The notes beneath the pieces were generated by a model. That model saw nothing but the letters and a program-made list of their open reading frames with translations. It ran no database searches and was not told the origin of the DNA. A DNA stretch of 55,904 nt from Laetiporus sulphureus 93-53 (Eukaryota; Basidiomycota; Agaricomycetes; Polyporales; Laetiporaceae): NCBI RefSeq assembly GCF_001632365.1, contig NW_024468609.1, forward strand, positions 1-55,904, in the 5' to 3' direction. Below, piece by piece: positions 10,183 through 22,156 of the stretch (its first letter is position 1; each line of letters begins with the position of its first letter). Both the position numbers and the translations under genes were made by a program.

Positions 10183-11334
10183 GGTAAGACGTTCGAAATC
10201 GCTGTCCCCCGCATTTTGTCAGGGGTGTGTATTTGCTATCAATATCCAGGATCCGAGTCCAGTAGCAAGGCGTCGATATAGGGCTGTCTTTGACAGAATT
10301 GATCACTACCAGAACGTCGTGATCAAGACTTTTTCTCACTAAGGAGAGCAAACCTGATGCCGATACGGGCATTGACAACTACAAATCACACACAAGGCTT
10401 TTCCTTCCGGACACTGTCTACAAGCCTTCCTCACGACTTATCGTCGCATTGCTGCTGCCAATTCGAGCTCGCCTTTCCCATAACATCGACTATTTATCGT
10501 CCGTCGCCAGTTGACAGATGGAAAATCTGACTTGGGCAGCATGTGAATAGCCTAATGGCAAGATGATAAAGAAATTGAGTACTTGAAGGAGCTACTAGTC
10601 TGCCCTTCTCAGATTTTGCATACGTTGAGCCGTTCACGGCAGTTAGCAAACATCAGGTCATTCCATAAGATTTGCATATGAAGTGTTGTCATCCCGTCGC
10701 GCTGCGGGTGCAACGCCATTCTCTGCGCTGCGCGACTTCAAACATAAACGTCACCGGAGCGATGACTCCTAGGCTTAGCGCAGCTGCAAGGAGATACGTT
10801 CGAGACTTTACGGATTAGTATCAGGTCGGAGAGACACATTGAGGGTCCGCAGATTGCACACAAGTGTGCGGTATGCTGATATTCGTTGGTTTGGCTGTCT
10901 TTCGTACGACCTCGTTTTCGGACCTGATGGTCAGTTATACATTGAGCAGATGGGTGTGGCTGACAGAAAGCTGAAGCAGCCGCGGGACGTGCAGAACGCA
11001 GAGCACTGCAGGCAGAGCAGGCTAGAAAGCAGTGAGAGCCAGGATTCTGCGTCGTGATCGGAGTTAACGTGTCCAGAGATGCGTCATGGACCAATATGCA
11101 CGGTGGTGGTTCATGCGCTAAGTGACCTTATGATGTATTGCTCATATGATCCCTTCTAGAGTTTCGAATCAACAACTCGTACTGAAATAAAAGTCTGAGG
11201 GTATTCATAGGGGACAGAAAAGCAGGAGTCGCACTGGCGAGCAGCCGAAACTTGTGCTGCACAAGGCGCATGGACGGCCGATGTATGGACAGCTCGCGAA
11301 GCCAAATGCTGGAAGGTCACGCCGACGAAGGGCC
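10183..11334. other. Intergenic, no gene seen
   Basis: About 1.15 kb with only short unsupported open frames in both directions. It holds the 3' ends of the lectin gene and of the convergent minus-strand gene. Confidence 0.5.
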
Positions 11335-11976
11335 CTACATGAAATACCACTTCCTGCCGTCGGTCTCGCTCATCGCAGGCACCATCCCAGTACCCGTCGG
11401 CAGCGGCAGCCCAGCCATGCGCATCATCCTGAAGTACTCGGAACGCGTCGTGGGGAACTCGGTGTGGCTGGCGACGGGCGTCGGAGGCGTGACGCGCAGC
11501 TCCACGCCGACACTGCCGCCGCCCTCGGTCTCGACCTTGACGACGTGGGGTTTCGATGGGGAGATGGTCACGTTGAGCGAGGTGATCGACTGGGTGGGCT
11601 GGGGCGGGTAGATTTCGGGCTCGGGGGAGAGTAGAAGAAGGGGCGCTGGCGGCTTGCGTCGGATCTTGTGCTTGAGGTTGTATGGCCTCGAGATGGCCAG
11701 CTTGGGAGATGTGGGGATGCGTGAGGAAAAGGGACGGATGGGGCCCTTTTCGGGATCGGGCGAGTCGCTGGAGAGTGCGGGAGAGTCACAGAAGATGGGC
11801 TGTGTGGCGATGGTGCGGCGGTGGTAGAGGACGATGGACGTAGCGGAGAGTAGGATTACCAGTACCACAATAACTAGGACGAGACCCGCTATGACATCTG
11901 TCGATAAGATGGTCAGGAGGAGTTTGAGGAATGACAGAACCGGGATTGTTTACTCACCAGGAGTGAGGGAGGCCAT
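11335..11976 (-). CDS. Small single-pass membrane protein with proline-rich tail
   Basis: Two exons on the minus strand (11976-11958 and 11897-11335) join across a 60-nt GT-AG intron to give 193 residues. The 19-nt first exon encodes MASLTP, and joining restores a continuous hydrophobic segment. Residues about 7-31 (VIAGLVLVIVVLVILLSATS) form one membrane helix with no cleavable signal peptide. It is followed by HRR, so the C-terminus is probably cytosolic. The remaining about 160 residues are rich in Pro, Ser and basic residues and contain several SP and TP sites. No family was recognised and no partner is suggested by the neighbours. Continuity of the membrane helix across the splice is the main evidence that the gene is real. 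Confidence 0.6.
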
Positions 11977-13528
11977 ACTTGCGTGCTAGAGCTTGAAAGA
12001 TATATTGAATCAACGGAGGTGTTGTAGAGGTGTCCTGGAAAGATGAAGAGCAGAGACTACTCACATGTCTGCCTTCTGGGCTGACATTACGTTCCTGACT
12101 GGCTGCTGGCCCGCCTGGCTGCATGATGTCGCGCGACATATCGGGATAGATAGTCAGCTACTGAATACCCTTGGACGACCTTTCTAGGACAATCTGGTAA
12201 ATGCAAAGCATCCCGAGTACTAGATGACCACAAGCAGGCTCCGAGTCACCAGTCCAGCAGCTTCGAGGTCGTGAGGGTTGATATCCTCAATCCGGCATCT
12301 TGTCATGCAGCTGTGAGAAATACCATCAAAAGCAGATGCATCATGCCTCAAAGGTGATAATTCATAGATCAAGACCACAGAGGCAGGCTGTTCAGAAGTT
12401 TAAGAGATACACCAGGGGATGTCGAATATCATTGCCGGCTCAAGTTTCTGATGGATGCAGTAAGCATCCTAGTACCTCTTTCTTTCAAAGGAATAACTGC
12501 GTGCGTAAATGAAGTGCGTTGTTGACACAGATCAGTATTGATATCGGTAGTACGAGCTCAAGGGAAATTGCGATGGGCGCTAGCTTCCAAAACGGTCGAA
12601 AAAGTGTCCTATAAAGGAAACTTCCCGACGTTAGCGCTCCCAATCGCGTCGCATGACAGAAATCCCATGACTTGCGCTAGTTTAGGGCGGGTGCTCACGG
12701 GGCGCAGTGGTGACAGCTTTCTTCTTTCGCCTCTGCTGCTTGCATCCAACTACCTCGGCTGCTTGTCAATCATTCCGCATGCATTGCTGACAGGAAGATC
12801 ATCGGATGCATGGTTCCGTATCAACCTGCACGGGTCGTTCCTGCAACTGATTTGTAACATGCAAGGGGTGCAACCGGAGGACCGTCGAGCGTGCGTCGAC
12901 TGTCTAACTCGGAGCAGTGCAATTGTCATCGAGTCGGAGGTGCCGCAATCAGCACCGTGTCAGCATGCATGCACAGCGATCGAATGGAGTCTGCATTCAA
13001 CAAGGCGAAGCATCATACCTATCTCCACCAATCAAAGTCATCGTGAAACGGAAAGGATAGAAGTGAATGAACAGGCTGTCCCTCCTGCCGTCGCAACCAA
13101 TCTAGGGCAACACAGCACGAGCCGCCGTGCTTGCAAGACTTGGTCCGGCCGTGCCCCGAATGAAGCCAAGTGGAGCGTCCTGCTCCTCGACGGTTGCATT
13201 CGGCTGAATGTTGGCGAGGAAGTTCAGCGCCTGGAACGGTGGCCAGCGGTGGCCCGTAGGAGGAGCTCAAGGAGCCGGGATGGAACGGAACGGCAGGGAG
13301 CCTCGGATCGAGGTTAGGGCCAGCCACGGATCACGTCTCGGCGCTGACTCAAGTTTTTCATAGACTTCCATCTTTCTCCCCCGTTATTAGACTTAGACTT
13401 TAAACTGGGCTGTGCCCCACCCCGCTGTACTCCAGCTTCCCCGCATCCCCCATCCCCGCATGCAGGATTGCTCTCACACATCCACTCATAGAGCCATAGA
13501 CATCACCGCAACGACGACAACGGCCGCC
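11977..13528. other. Intergenic, no convincing gene
   Basis: About 1.5 kb. One open frame of 259 codons (12538-13317, plus strand) has no domain and a mixed composition, so I do not call it a gene. The 60 bases before the F-box gene at 13529 are pyrimidine-rich. Confidence 0.5.
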
Positions 13529-14891
13529 ATGACAAGTCTTCTCTCGCTCAATCACGACGTGCTGTCACTCGTACTCGCATTCCTCTCACCACACGATGCA
13601 GCCCAGCTTGCGCTTACATCCCATCAAGCTCATGCGCTTGCAATGGCCCGCGTCCTCGCCCACGTATCCCTCGGCGGCGTCTTCCACAAACCTGCACGCA
13701 CAGCCGCCCACCAGCTCACCTCCTTCTGTCGTTACATGCTCGCCGACGTCTCCACCCGCCTTTCATGTCTCCGATCGCTTACGATTATGCGCGATACCGT
13801 GCGCAAGCGAGTTTGTGGAGTTTGGGCTGTGGACGTTGAATGTGTGTGTATGCTGAGTGAGATGCTTGCGAGGGGGAAGAACCTCCAGAAAGTCACCGTC
13901 TGGGGCATGGACGCACTCGTTCAGGCGCGCCCGCAAATCGTGGATGCGCTCGCCGGCTGCGAGTTCCTCCACACCGTTTGTCTCGGCGGAGAGATTCCCG
14001 AGCTATCTATCCTTACTCGTGCGTTCCCCCACGTACGCTCCCTCCAGTTCGTCGACGGCGGAGGGTCTTTCGGTGCAGACTGGGGTATGAAAGACATAGA
14101 GCTCCCGCAAGATGGCTGGCCATGCCTAGACCGCGTTGATTCGGGCCACCCAATCCTTCCGCTTGCTCGGCCCGTGCGCCGGGTAGACCTTCGCAACCCC
14201 CTTCCTGCGGATGAACTCGCGATCAATAACGCACTGCGGTTCATTAAACGCACGCAACCTGTCGTGCTTTCGTGCTTTGTAGACGTATCGGTTCCTGATG
14301 CCGCGTTCGTCGCGCGCATACCGGAGGTGGCGGGGAACTTGAAGTTCCTGGAGTTGATATTGCATGGATGCGAGTCGCTAGCTGGCGTCACGTCGTGGAT
14401 GGTGCGTGTCTACGTTCTCTTTCATATGCGGTGGCTAATTGGACGATATTGCATCCTTCATTTCATTTGATTTCTAGATCCGTGTTGCGCAGACACTCTC
14501 GACTCTTCCACTTGCGGGCCTCGCACTCTACAGCGACACGCCCGCCTCCTTCCCCACCCCACGGCCCTCTCCCGCGCAGTCTCCGCTTTCCTCTCCCTCT
14601 CTGTCCCATGTCGCTCTCCCTGGTAACGAAGCTGTACCTGTGCCCACACTGCTGACGGCTCAGCGTGCTTCCCCACCTGACATGATCACCGTTGCACGCT
14701 TTATCTCTTTGGCGGTGCCGAGCGTGCGATACGTCGCTCTGCAGCCGAGTGCACCGGAGGTGAGGAATGCATACGAGCCGGATTGGTTTGCGGTCGAGGA
14801 TGGTGTGGAGGGGAGAAAAGTGAGAGCGATGGCTGAGATGGAGGGAACGGCCACGGCGAAGATGTTGAGGGGGCTGGATAAGTACGATTGA
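13529..14891 (+). CDS. F-box protein, paralogue 1 of 6
   Basis: Two exons (13529-14401, 14478-14891) give 428 residues, split by a 76-nt phase-0 intron. I chose the ATG at 13529 because it has GCCGCC before it and begins MTSLLSLNHDVLSLVLAFL, aligning with its paralogues. The upstream ATG at 13412 adds only low-complexity sequence. Residues about 3-40 form the F-box, which would bind Skp1 in an SCF ubiquitin ligase. The middle is a series of degenerate leucine-rich strands typical of substrate-binding regions. Exon 2 carries a Pro/Ser-rich insert of about 40 residues. It ends with the family signature, PSVRYVAL followed by DWFAVE. The substrate is unknown. Confidence 0.8.
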
Positions 14892-15772
14892 ACGTATTGG
14901 TATGATGATCATTTGTTTGTTCAGGTGAACGTCGAGGTTGGGATATTATAGCATCCACTCAATTATGAGACTGTCCTTAGATCTGCCATCGACCCTAGTA
15001 ACTACTTGAGATCGCTACAACTGCTGCTACCGTCTCATTATATTGTGTTCTACGAGCACCGCGCCTGCATATGTAGACTTCCTAGATTTCCGTGAGTTGG
15101 CTTACTAATTATCTACAACCTAGTGGCTACTTCATTATTTCTGCAACCATTGCCATCGTGTTCTGCGGGCACCGCGCCTGCATAAATAGACTTCAAAGAT
15201 TTTGATGAGTTCGTGTTCATATGGGTGCTAGCACTTCTTATATATGTGCATAGAAATTGATTTGCTGTTCCAGTAACCTCCCGTAATAGTTATTATCTTG
15301 GACTTAAGCGTCATCATGTACAAGCCAAGTGCCGGAAGGGTAGGACGGAACGAGGGCGGCGGTTTGATCGAAATTGACAGAGATATGGTTGACAGTTCCA
15401 GATGTACAGGAATGATGAAGCAGTAGTAAATGAAATGGAGCAAGGACCGAGGAAAGTATGCGATGCTCGATTTTGGGTGATAGTAATAGGAAGCAGACCA
15501 GTAGATGGAGTATAGGAAGATTCCTAGAGATGATAAAATCAAGAGAGTGGAAATTTGCATGCGACATTTGGATTGTGAATGAGGCGGAATGCAAGTAAAA
15601 GTAGCAAATGATACGTAGAAGGCATTTTCGCAACTGTTGATGAAGATTAGTGACCGAAGGCACTGGGATGACAGAGTCCTGTCTCTCGAACGGCTCTTGC
15701 ATTGGTTGGCGCGTCTTCTTGGGCGAACCATTCCGAGTCTGCGCACGTATGCAAAAGATCAGTACACGAGTT
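14892..15772. other. Intergenic, no gene seen
   Basis: Between convergent F-box genes. It includes a diverged direct repeat (see the repeat at 15045). Open frames at 15228-15834 on the minus strand have no recognisable domain. Confidence 0.5.
15045..15202 (+). repeat. Diverged direct repeat, two copies
   Basis: A 45-base core at 15045-15089 recurs at 15158-15202 with about seven mismatches. Both contain GCACCGCGCCTGCAT and TAGACTTC. Similarity extends weakly upstream, so the duplicated unit is about 110 bases. It lies in the 3' flank of the first F-box gene. Confidence 0.6.
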
Positions 15773-17359
15773 TCATAATCCGACGCATTCTGCAAAGCAA
15801 CGTGGCTCACCGTCAAATTCTTGCATACAATCATAAGCCGGGGAATGCAACCTTTCTCGGATCTGCTCGCCTATAAAGGAGGGAATACGTCTTACCACTT
15901 TGTCGCCACTCTGCACGGTAAACATGCGCCACCACTGGGGCTCTTCGCGCAGGAAATTGCGCTTGTTACCAAGGTCACTATCCTGAGCATCGCATGCGGC
16001 GCAGTCAATCGAGAGGTAACGCAGCGATGGGATATCTTTGAATGTGCGTGAGATATCGGTCAGCCCCCGCGAGAACGTTTGAGGAAGTTGCCACCAGACT
16101 GGAGGGGTATAGAGAGAGATGGGACGGAAACGGATGTGGATGTATATGATATTTGATTGCGCAAGTATGGATGCCACTTCTTCCTGCATCCCATGATCAG
16201 CTTTCTCTCCTGAGGAGAGAATGGATGTGAATGGCTTACCAGGTAGGAGCCAACGTCATACCCAATATGAACAGACTACTAGCTCAAATTCCAGACAGCG
16301 AAGCCTGGTCATCGCTCGCTGGAGGACCCACGTCCAGAAGATGTGATGTCGACGGTCAATTACACGGAAAGAGAACACAACTGGAAGTCCGTCCCTGAGT
16401 TCTTCTAAAATCAGACTCTCGTCGATGTCTCCACAGTGGAGGTGGCCGTCGAGGATGTTATCTGCGTTCAGCCAGTGGATTGGACAGTGTAAGTGCCACC
16501 CGAATTGTCCCGATGTGGAGACAAAGTCTAGCACGGGCCAGCACGGTATCATTTCGTAACAGTGCCAGTACCAGAAGGTTCTGATCTTGTTCCAATATAC
16601 GACATCGCTGAGGCGCAATGCGCGTACATTGGGCAGGACGTGCACCAATTCATACTGTGGAACGCGAGAATGAGACAGCCAAAGCGAGCGAATGGATGGA
16701 AGCTGATGCAAGTGAGCGTTCTTGACTTCCGTTCTCTTCGGTGGGTTATTCAGGCCGAGGGTTTGAAGGCTGGAGAATGCGGGATACGATAACGCCTCAA
16801 ACAAACGATCGTACCCAATGTCCACGAAGGTATCCAGAAAAATCTTGATTGGATGGCTTCTGAGACTTGTGAGCACCATCAGAGCCCATGGACCGACCAA
16901 GTGTAGCTTGACTTCTTCCAAGCGACGAAGAGCAGCCAACGCATGGCCCAGCCCAAAACTGCTTGTGACGAGATTCTCCATATTTGCGAGCTTGAGGACT
17001 CTGCAATTTTCAGCTTCCCTTAGAAGGTCTTCGAGGAGTCTAGCAGAGGAGACGGGAAAGGGAGTGGCGACAGTGCTCAAATCGAGCGTCCGCAGAACCC
17101 AGACATGCCGCGGCGTTTGCGAGATCAGATACCTGCTACAAAATAGCGGAAGCTGTTCGGCCTTTGACATCGTCACTTCCTTTAGAGCGTTGTGCTTAGA
17201 GACCGGGTACAATCGACGGCATGTTTCCGAGAGGTTGAGAGAATTCTTCATAGAGAGGAGTGACAGAATTTCGGAGAGGATGTCATCGTCAAGCCAGAGG
17301 ATGGTTACGCGCGGGGCGGGGACAAAGAAGAACATTTGTACTGCGTTCGAGGGTGGCAT
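15773..17359 (-). CDS. F-box protein, paralogue 2 of 6
   Basis: On the minus strand, exon 1 (17359-16262) and exon 2 (16183-15773) give about 502 residues. The F-box is in residues about 18-60, with LDDDILSEILSLLS. Leucine-rich strands follow, for example LPNVRALRLSDV. The intron is placed at GTATGA after SYW and ends at a CAG preceded by a CTGAT branch site. This 78-nt phase-0 intron matches the position in the paralogues. An internal GTAAGC donor would need a frame change. Exon 2 ends with IPSLRYLSI and QWWRMF, the family signature. The start may instead be the ATG at 17335, which aligns better with paralogue 3. The gene probably acts as an SCF substrate receptor with unknown target. Confidence 0.72.
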
Positions 17360-18609
17360 ATCGGAGCGACGGGACGGAAGGGAGCGGATGACGACTCGTC
17401 CAGCAGGGAGGGCTTTTGTACGATCTGCCCCGAGCTTGTGGGGAAGTCGCGGACTCTATATTTTACAATGTGGCCACACGGCTTTGATGGCTGCCGTCAA
17501 AACGTGTTCCGTGGGCGGCCGGAGGTTAGCCAGTTCTTGTGCGGCCTTTCGACTGTTTTCGCGCATTATGCGGAAAACCCCAAAGCGGCCAGATCAAAGC
17601 CACCATCAGAGAAGGCGCATGTTACGCACCTCCTTTCGACAATTAGAATTAGATTGACGATTTTGATCTGAACGCAGTGAGGCATTCTCTGAATAATAGA
17701 TGATGCTGAACCTTGGCATCACACGCCGGTGCTTGGATGGCCAAGCAAAAGACGGTTTGTCAGCGCTCCCTAATAACAGAGATGAGACATTTAATGATTC
17801 TGCTGTGGCACAAACATGGCATCGTCTCTTTCGGCTTCTACCACCACTCGGGCTTTCCGGAAGCAATTTGGACGTGTGGCGCCACTGAGGCCACACCAAT
17901 TTGCCAGAGTCAATGTCTCAAACCTAAAAAGAACGTTGGTAAACAAGCCGACAACGGAGGAAGGAGGGTTACCACAGATATATAATGCATTGACTTCGTC
18001 CCTCTTGACGATACGTCGGTGCTGTGAACAAGTCGTCGAATCGCTATAATCAGTTACGTAATGCGGCTATAGCGCCGGGCGCTCATTCTCGCGGCCAGTC
18101 GTTTTGAAGCTCGCGCTCAGCGTTCAACAACAACTTATTTGTCCAGCCATTCGGTTCTCCAACTTTTTGTCAGATAAGCGACTCGTTGATTTGTAAGCGG
18201 CGGCATGTAACGATTGCCTCGACGAATAATGCGCAGCTACAGTATTATCGTTCGCCGTAATTCTTACTATGAACATCTCGGAAAAAGGCGCGTTAGAGAG
18301 AAAACCAACCATGCGCAACTAAAAGCCAGTAAAGATTCCTAAGACCGACATGATTCGCTGAATTCTTTGCAAAACGACCCTCTACTTATATGAGGGCTAT
18401 TTCTACACGTTAAAAATTCATTACCGCATACTTTTTGTGGAAAGCGTGACGCATCTGAGCAAAGCACAATGGACGAGTACATACAAAATGTCAGGCGAGG
18501 AGAAAAGAAGTGGGAAGGAGCTGAAAGATGGTGTTAATGATATGGTCTAAAAATTAGAGGCCATGAGTTTTAATTGAGATATCAAGGACCAGAAAGTTAT
18601 GAATGATCG
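17360..18609. other. Intergenic, no gene seen
   Basis: About 1.25 kb between two tandem minus-strand F-box genes. A TATA-like stretch on the minus strand near 17455-17465 lies about 100 bases upstream of the paralogue 2 start. Nothing else was recognised. Confidence 0.45.
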
Positions 18610-20278
18610 TCATATCGAGTCGCTTTGGCGTAGCAATCTACTTGTCCTTCCCGGTCGTTGAGCTGCCTTGAAGAATTCAGAATCTGCGTGAGATGCGCGC
18701 GACATGTCAATAGCCATGCAACTGAGCAGCAAAGAGTGCGCACCATCAAAATGGTTCTTCCAATCATAATCCGAAGAATGAATCTTCTTGCGAACCTGGT
18801 CGCCGACAAATGGATCCATACGCACTGCTCTCCGGCGTCCATCTTCCTTGGCAATGCGCCACCACAGGCATTGGCCTTGATAGCACTCCTGTCCCCCGGC
18901 GTCCTCGTCGTCTTCCGGATGAGGCGAGGCGTATCCGCCGAACGAAAAGTATCGAAGCGAGGGCATCTCACGCACGAAACCCAGCAGACATCTGAGGAGC
19001 CATACTTCCCTCAAGCTCCTCCTGTACCAATGGCTCATATCCTGAAGCTCATTGAAAGGATACAAGCGAATGTGAATATGCACGATCTTGGATTTTGCGA
19101 TCTCGGGAAGATGCCGTCCCTGGATGAACAGTGAAGAAGGCACGGTCAGCGAGAGGCAAAGAGCATAAACATGGCTTGCATACCAAAAATGCGTCCCAAT
19201 CCGGGCAGTAGGAGTCATCATCCCATGTTTCCAGATAGAGCTGAAACTCGAGACTACGTAGCCTTGGAGTGAAGTTGAGAAGTCGCGGCCATACGTCAGT
19301 AAGCTTGCTCGCACATGCACCCAGAGACACCACGACCGGTGAACCCTGCTGTGCCGCTATCAGTATTGGCTCATCAACGGGAAGGCTTCCCGCATAGCCC
19401 GTGAATAGCTCATGTACGTTCAGCCGGTGGACCGGGCAGTTGAGTGGAAACTCGACCTTGTTCCGTATGTTGAGGTAGTCAAGCGAAGGCCAATGGGCCA
19501 CAGAAATGCCACGCGGAAGGAGTTGCCTTTCTTTATCTGAATCCTTAACGTCGGTGAGATACAGTTCGCGAATATTGGGCAGCGCGAGGACGATGTAGTA
19601 CTGCGGGATGGACGAGTTCGAGAGTCGGAGACAACAAACAGACGGAATCTTAGGAATCGGGGAATCCAAGAGACTTTTGAAAGTCGGCGGATCGTCCAGT
19701 ATAAGCGTCCGGAGGTTAGTGAAGTTGGGTGTGGCAAGGGTTGAAAAGAGCATATCATATCCCACTCCCGAGACTTTCGCAAGTGAGAGAACTCTTGGGC
19801 GACTTCTTATAACTTGTAAAACAAGGAGGACCATCTGGCCGACGTCACTGAATCTCACTTCATCGAGAACAGTCAAGCCCACGAGCGAGAATCCGAGATC
19901 CATGTCTGACTCGATAAGGGTTTCAACGTTGATGAGGCCTAGGACTCGGCAATTGTCCGTATGGTTGATAAACTCCGCCAGGAGAGCCGCGGATGAGAGA
20001 GTAAGCGTTGGGATCTCGGCACTCAGCTCGAGAGTCCGCAAAACAGAGATTCGCCTTCGTAGATCTTCACTGTCGAGAAGTAGCTGACATAGGGATTGGA
20101 GCTGCGTTGCATTCGTGATTGTTATGTACTTCAGTGCACGTTCCCTGGAGACCGAGTGAAGCCGCTTGGACGTCGCTGATAGCCGAAGGCAATCCTGAGT
20201 AGAAAGAAAGGCCACAATCTCGGAGAGGGTGTCGTCGTTTAGGCAATGGATATCCTTGGATGAGAAGAAAGACATCAT
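18610..20278 (-). CDS. F-box protein, paralogue 3 of 6
   Basis: Two minus-strand exons (20278-19184, 19119-18610) joined across a 64-nt phase-0 intron encode 534 residues. The F-box lies near residues 10-50 (CLNDDTLSEIVAFLSTQD). About 300 residues of irregular leucine-rich strands follow. Exon 1 ends SYCPDWDAFL, longer than in other members, and exon 2 begins GRHLPEIAK. The family signature is MPSLRYFSF with an acidic loop, then CLWWRIAKE. It is closest to paralogue 2, its tandem neighbour, and shares KIVHIHIR-type wording with it, so the two look like a local duplication. The C-terminal about 40 residues are unique to this copy. An AT-rich TATA-like stretch lies about 70 bases upstream of the start. 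Confidence 0.75.
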
Positions 20279-22156
20279 GTCTGTGATAGAGCAAGAGGAG
20301 AGATTAACACGATGATGGAGCGGGCAACGAGTACAAGATATGGATCTGCTATGATATTATATATTCACACAGCTCGTGCGCAAGTCGCGGAGTTCAGATT
20401 AGCCACAGTGCTGGCTGCCAAGTGGCACCTCCTGACAACGTGTTCGCCCGATGGCCACACATCCATTTATTCCTCCGGAGAGTCCAAGCGGCCGACATGA
20501 TTTGCGCACATGTCAGGCACTTGAAAAAAATGGAGGCAGACCTTATACCACGAACATTCAGTGAAAAAGCGAGCAATTGCTTGCATAACCACAACTCGTT
20601 CTGTCGCTTATGAATCTTGGTGCACCTTGGCGGCCTGAATAGGGTAAACCGCGCTGTGCAACCGAGTGCATGCCATCGGGCCGAACACTGGGCCACAACG
20701 GTGGCCGACATGTGGCCTAGAGTGACTTGTACGCGCGGCGCGCCATCGTGGCCTCATGGACGCCATTGAATGATGCGCTTGGGTCAGAGCCAGCAGTCGG
20801 GGAATGTCGATAATTCTTCGGAAGTCAGTGCTTTCAACCAAGTGCCCTGACTCCAAAGTCGAACAAGCCAATATGGCGGATAGCTTACGTGATGAATCTC
20901 CACGCATTACTGCGGCCATCGGTTTCGATACTCGCATCATGATGAACCGTCACGCGTTCATGATCCAGCGTTCGGGCTCCTACTAGTGCTTTCTCATCCA
21001 TCGACACTGTCAATTGGCAGGTTGAATCAATCAATGAAGGGCTTTAACTCATGAACGACCTACTACACTAGCAAGTATTCGACATTCAAGCTTCGAGCGG
21101 TAACGCGCGCCGTAGACTCACCGTGGCGGGAGCGAGAGCGGGGACAGTACGGCCAAATATTCGATGACGAGCGCCGCTATCCCTCACGAAATGTAGATTC
21201 GGCCGCCAACTATCCCACGGAAGCGAACGAGGACTGTAACAGGTAGCTCGGTAGGTTGATGTTGTCAGGAGGCGATGGGGAGTGTTGCTCACATATAGAG
21301 ACGAAGCAAGGCGACGGCATAGTTGAGCAATTGAAATGTCATTCCATTTTCCTAGCGATATTCGAGAAAACTTGCAGCAATGACATCAGGAAGTTTCCTC
21401 TTACTTATCATGCTTGGATCTGCTTATCGAAAGAGGTCAAGACTGTAAGCGGAGAGATAAAGTAAACACAAGGAATGCAATCTACTTATCCGGGCTGGAA
21501 TGGCGACTTATTGACGTCTTGCTCACTTGTACAAGCAGCTTTTGGTCGATTAGTAGCCCTGGGAGCACAAGCGAGAGACTTTCCCAATGGAATCTCGTAC
21601 CGTCCGTCGAGCGCGACGCAACAGACCAACTTGATGAGACACATCGCATGTCACAGCACGCATTTTTTGTCGCATCACCACAACATCGAGCATCCGATGG
21701 TCTGAAGGTCAGGCCGGTAATTATTGGCTTGATCAGTGGTGCGCGATGCAGATGGCGCCCGGTAAAGTCCGCGAGTGTTTGGCTCGGAGTCGGCGCTCAT
21801 CGACATCCTTGGACAGTCTCATTCCCGACGTTCGTCACTGCCGAACATGGAGATGTATGCGAGAAGATTGGAGTTTTTATGTCATCGCCCAGAGCACAGA
21901 GGAGCAGGTATGGTGGCGACGGTTTGCCCGTGTATAAGGCGCGCGAAGGGTGGGCATGAGATTACCCCGCGCGGCTTTTCCATCAGACAAATCGCGACAC
22001 TTCGAGCAAAACGAGCATGCTCGGCCATCACCACTGCAGCAACGCACCAATAGATATAGGAGACGAATGCGAGCGACCTTCGTAACCCACGTCCGCGCCC
22101 CACGCTGCATCCACCACGCTCGAGAGTCGACCACATCCGCCAGTGCACACCCCGCC
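20279..22156. other. Intergenic, no gene seen
   Basis: About 1.9 kb between the divergent F-box and acyl-CoA synthetase genes. Open frames up to about 180 codons overlap on both strands (21414-22208), without domains or splice support. It contains both promoters. Confidence 0.45.

Noticed and set aside
12538..13317. 259-codon open frame on the plus strand
   Set aside because: It has no domain, no plausible splice partners and mixed composition, and lies in an otherwise gene-free GC-rich interval where long chance frames are expected.
16184..16261. Possible one-base frameshift at the exon 1 end of F-box paralogue 2
   Set aside because: Using the GTATGA donor and the CAG after a CTGAT branch site restores phase 0 at the family intron position.
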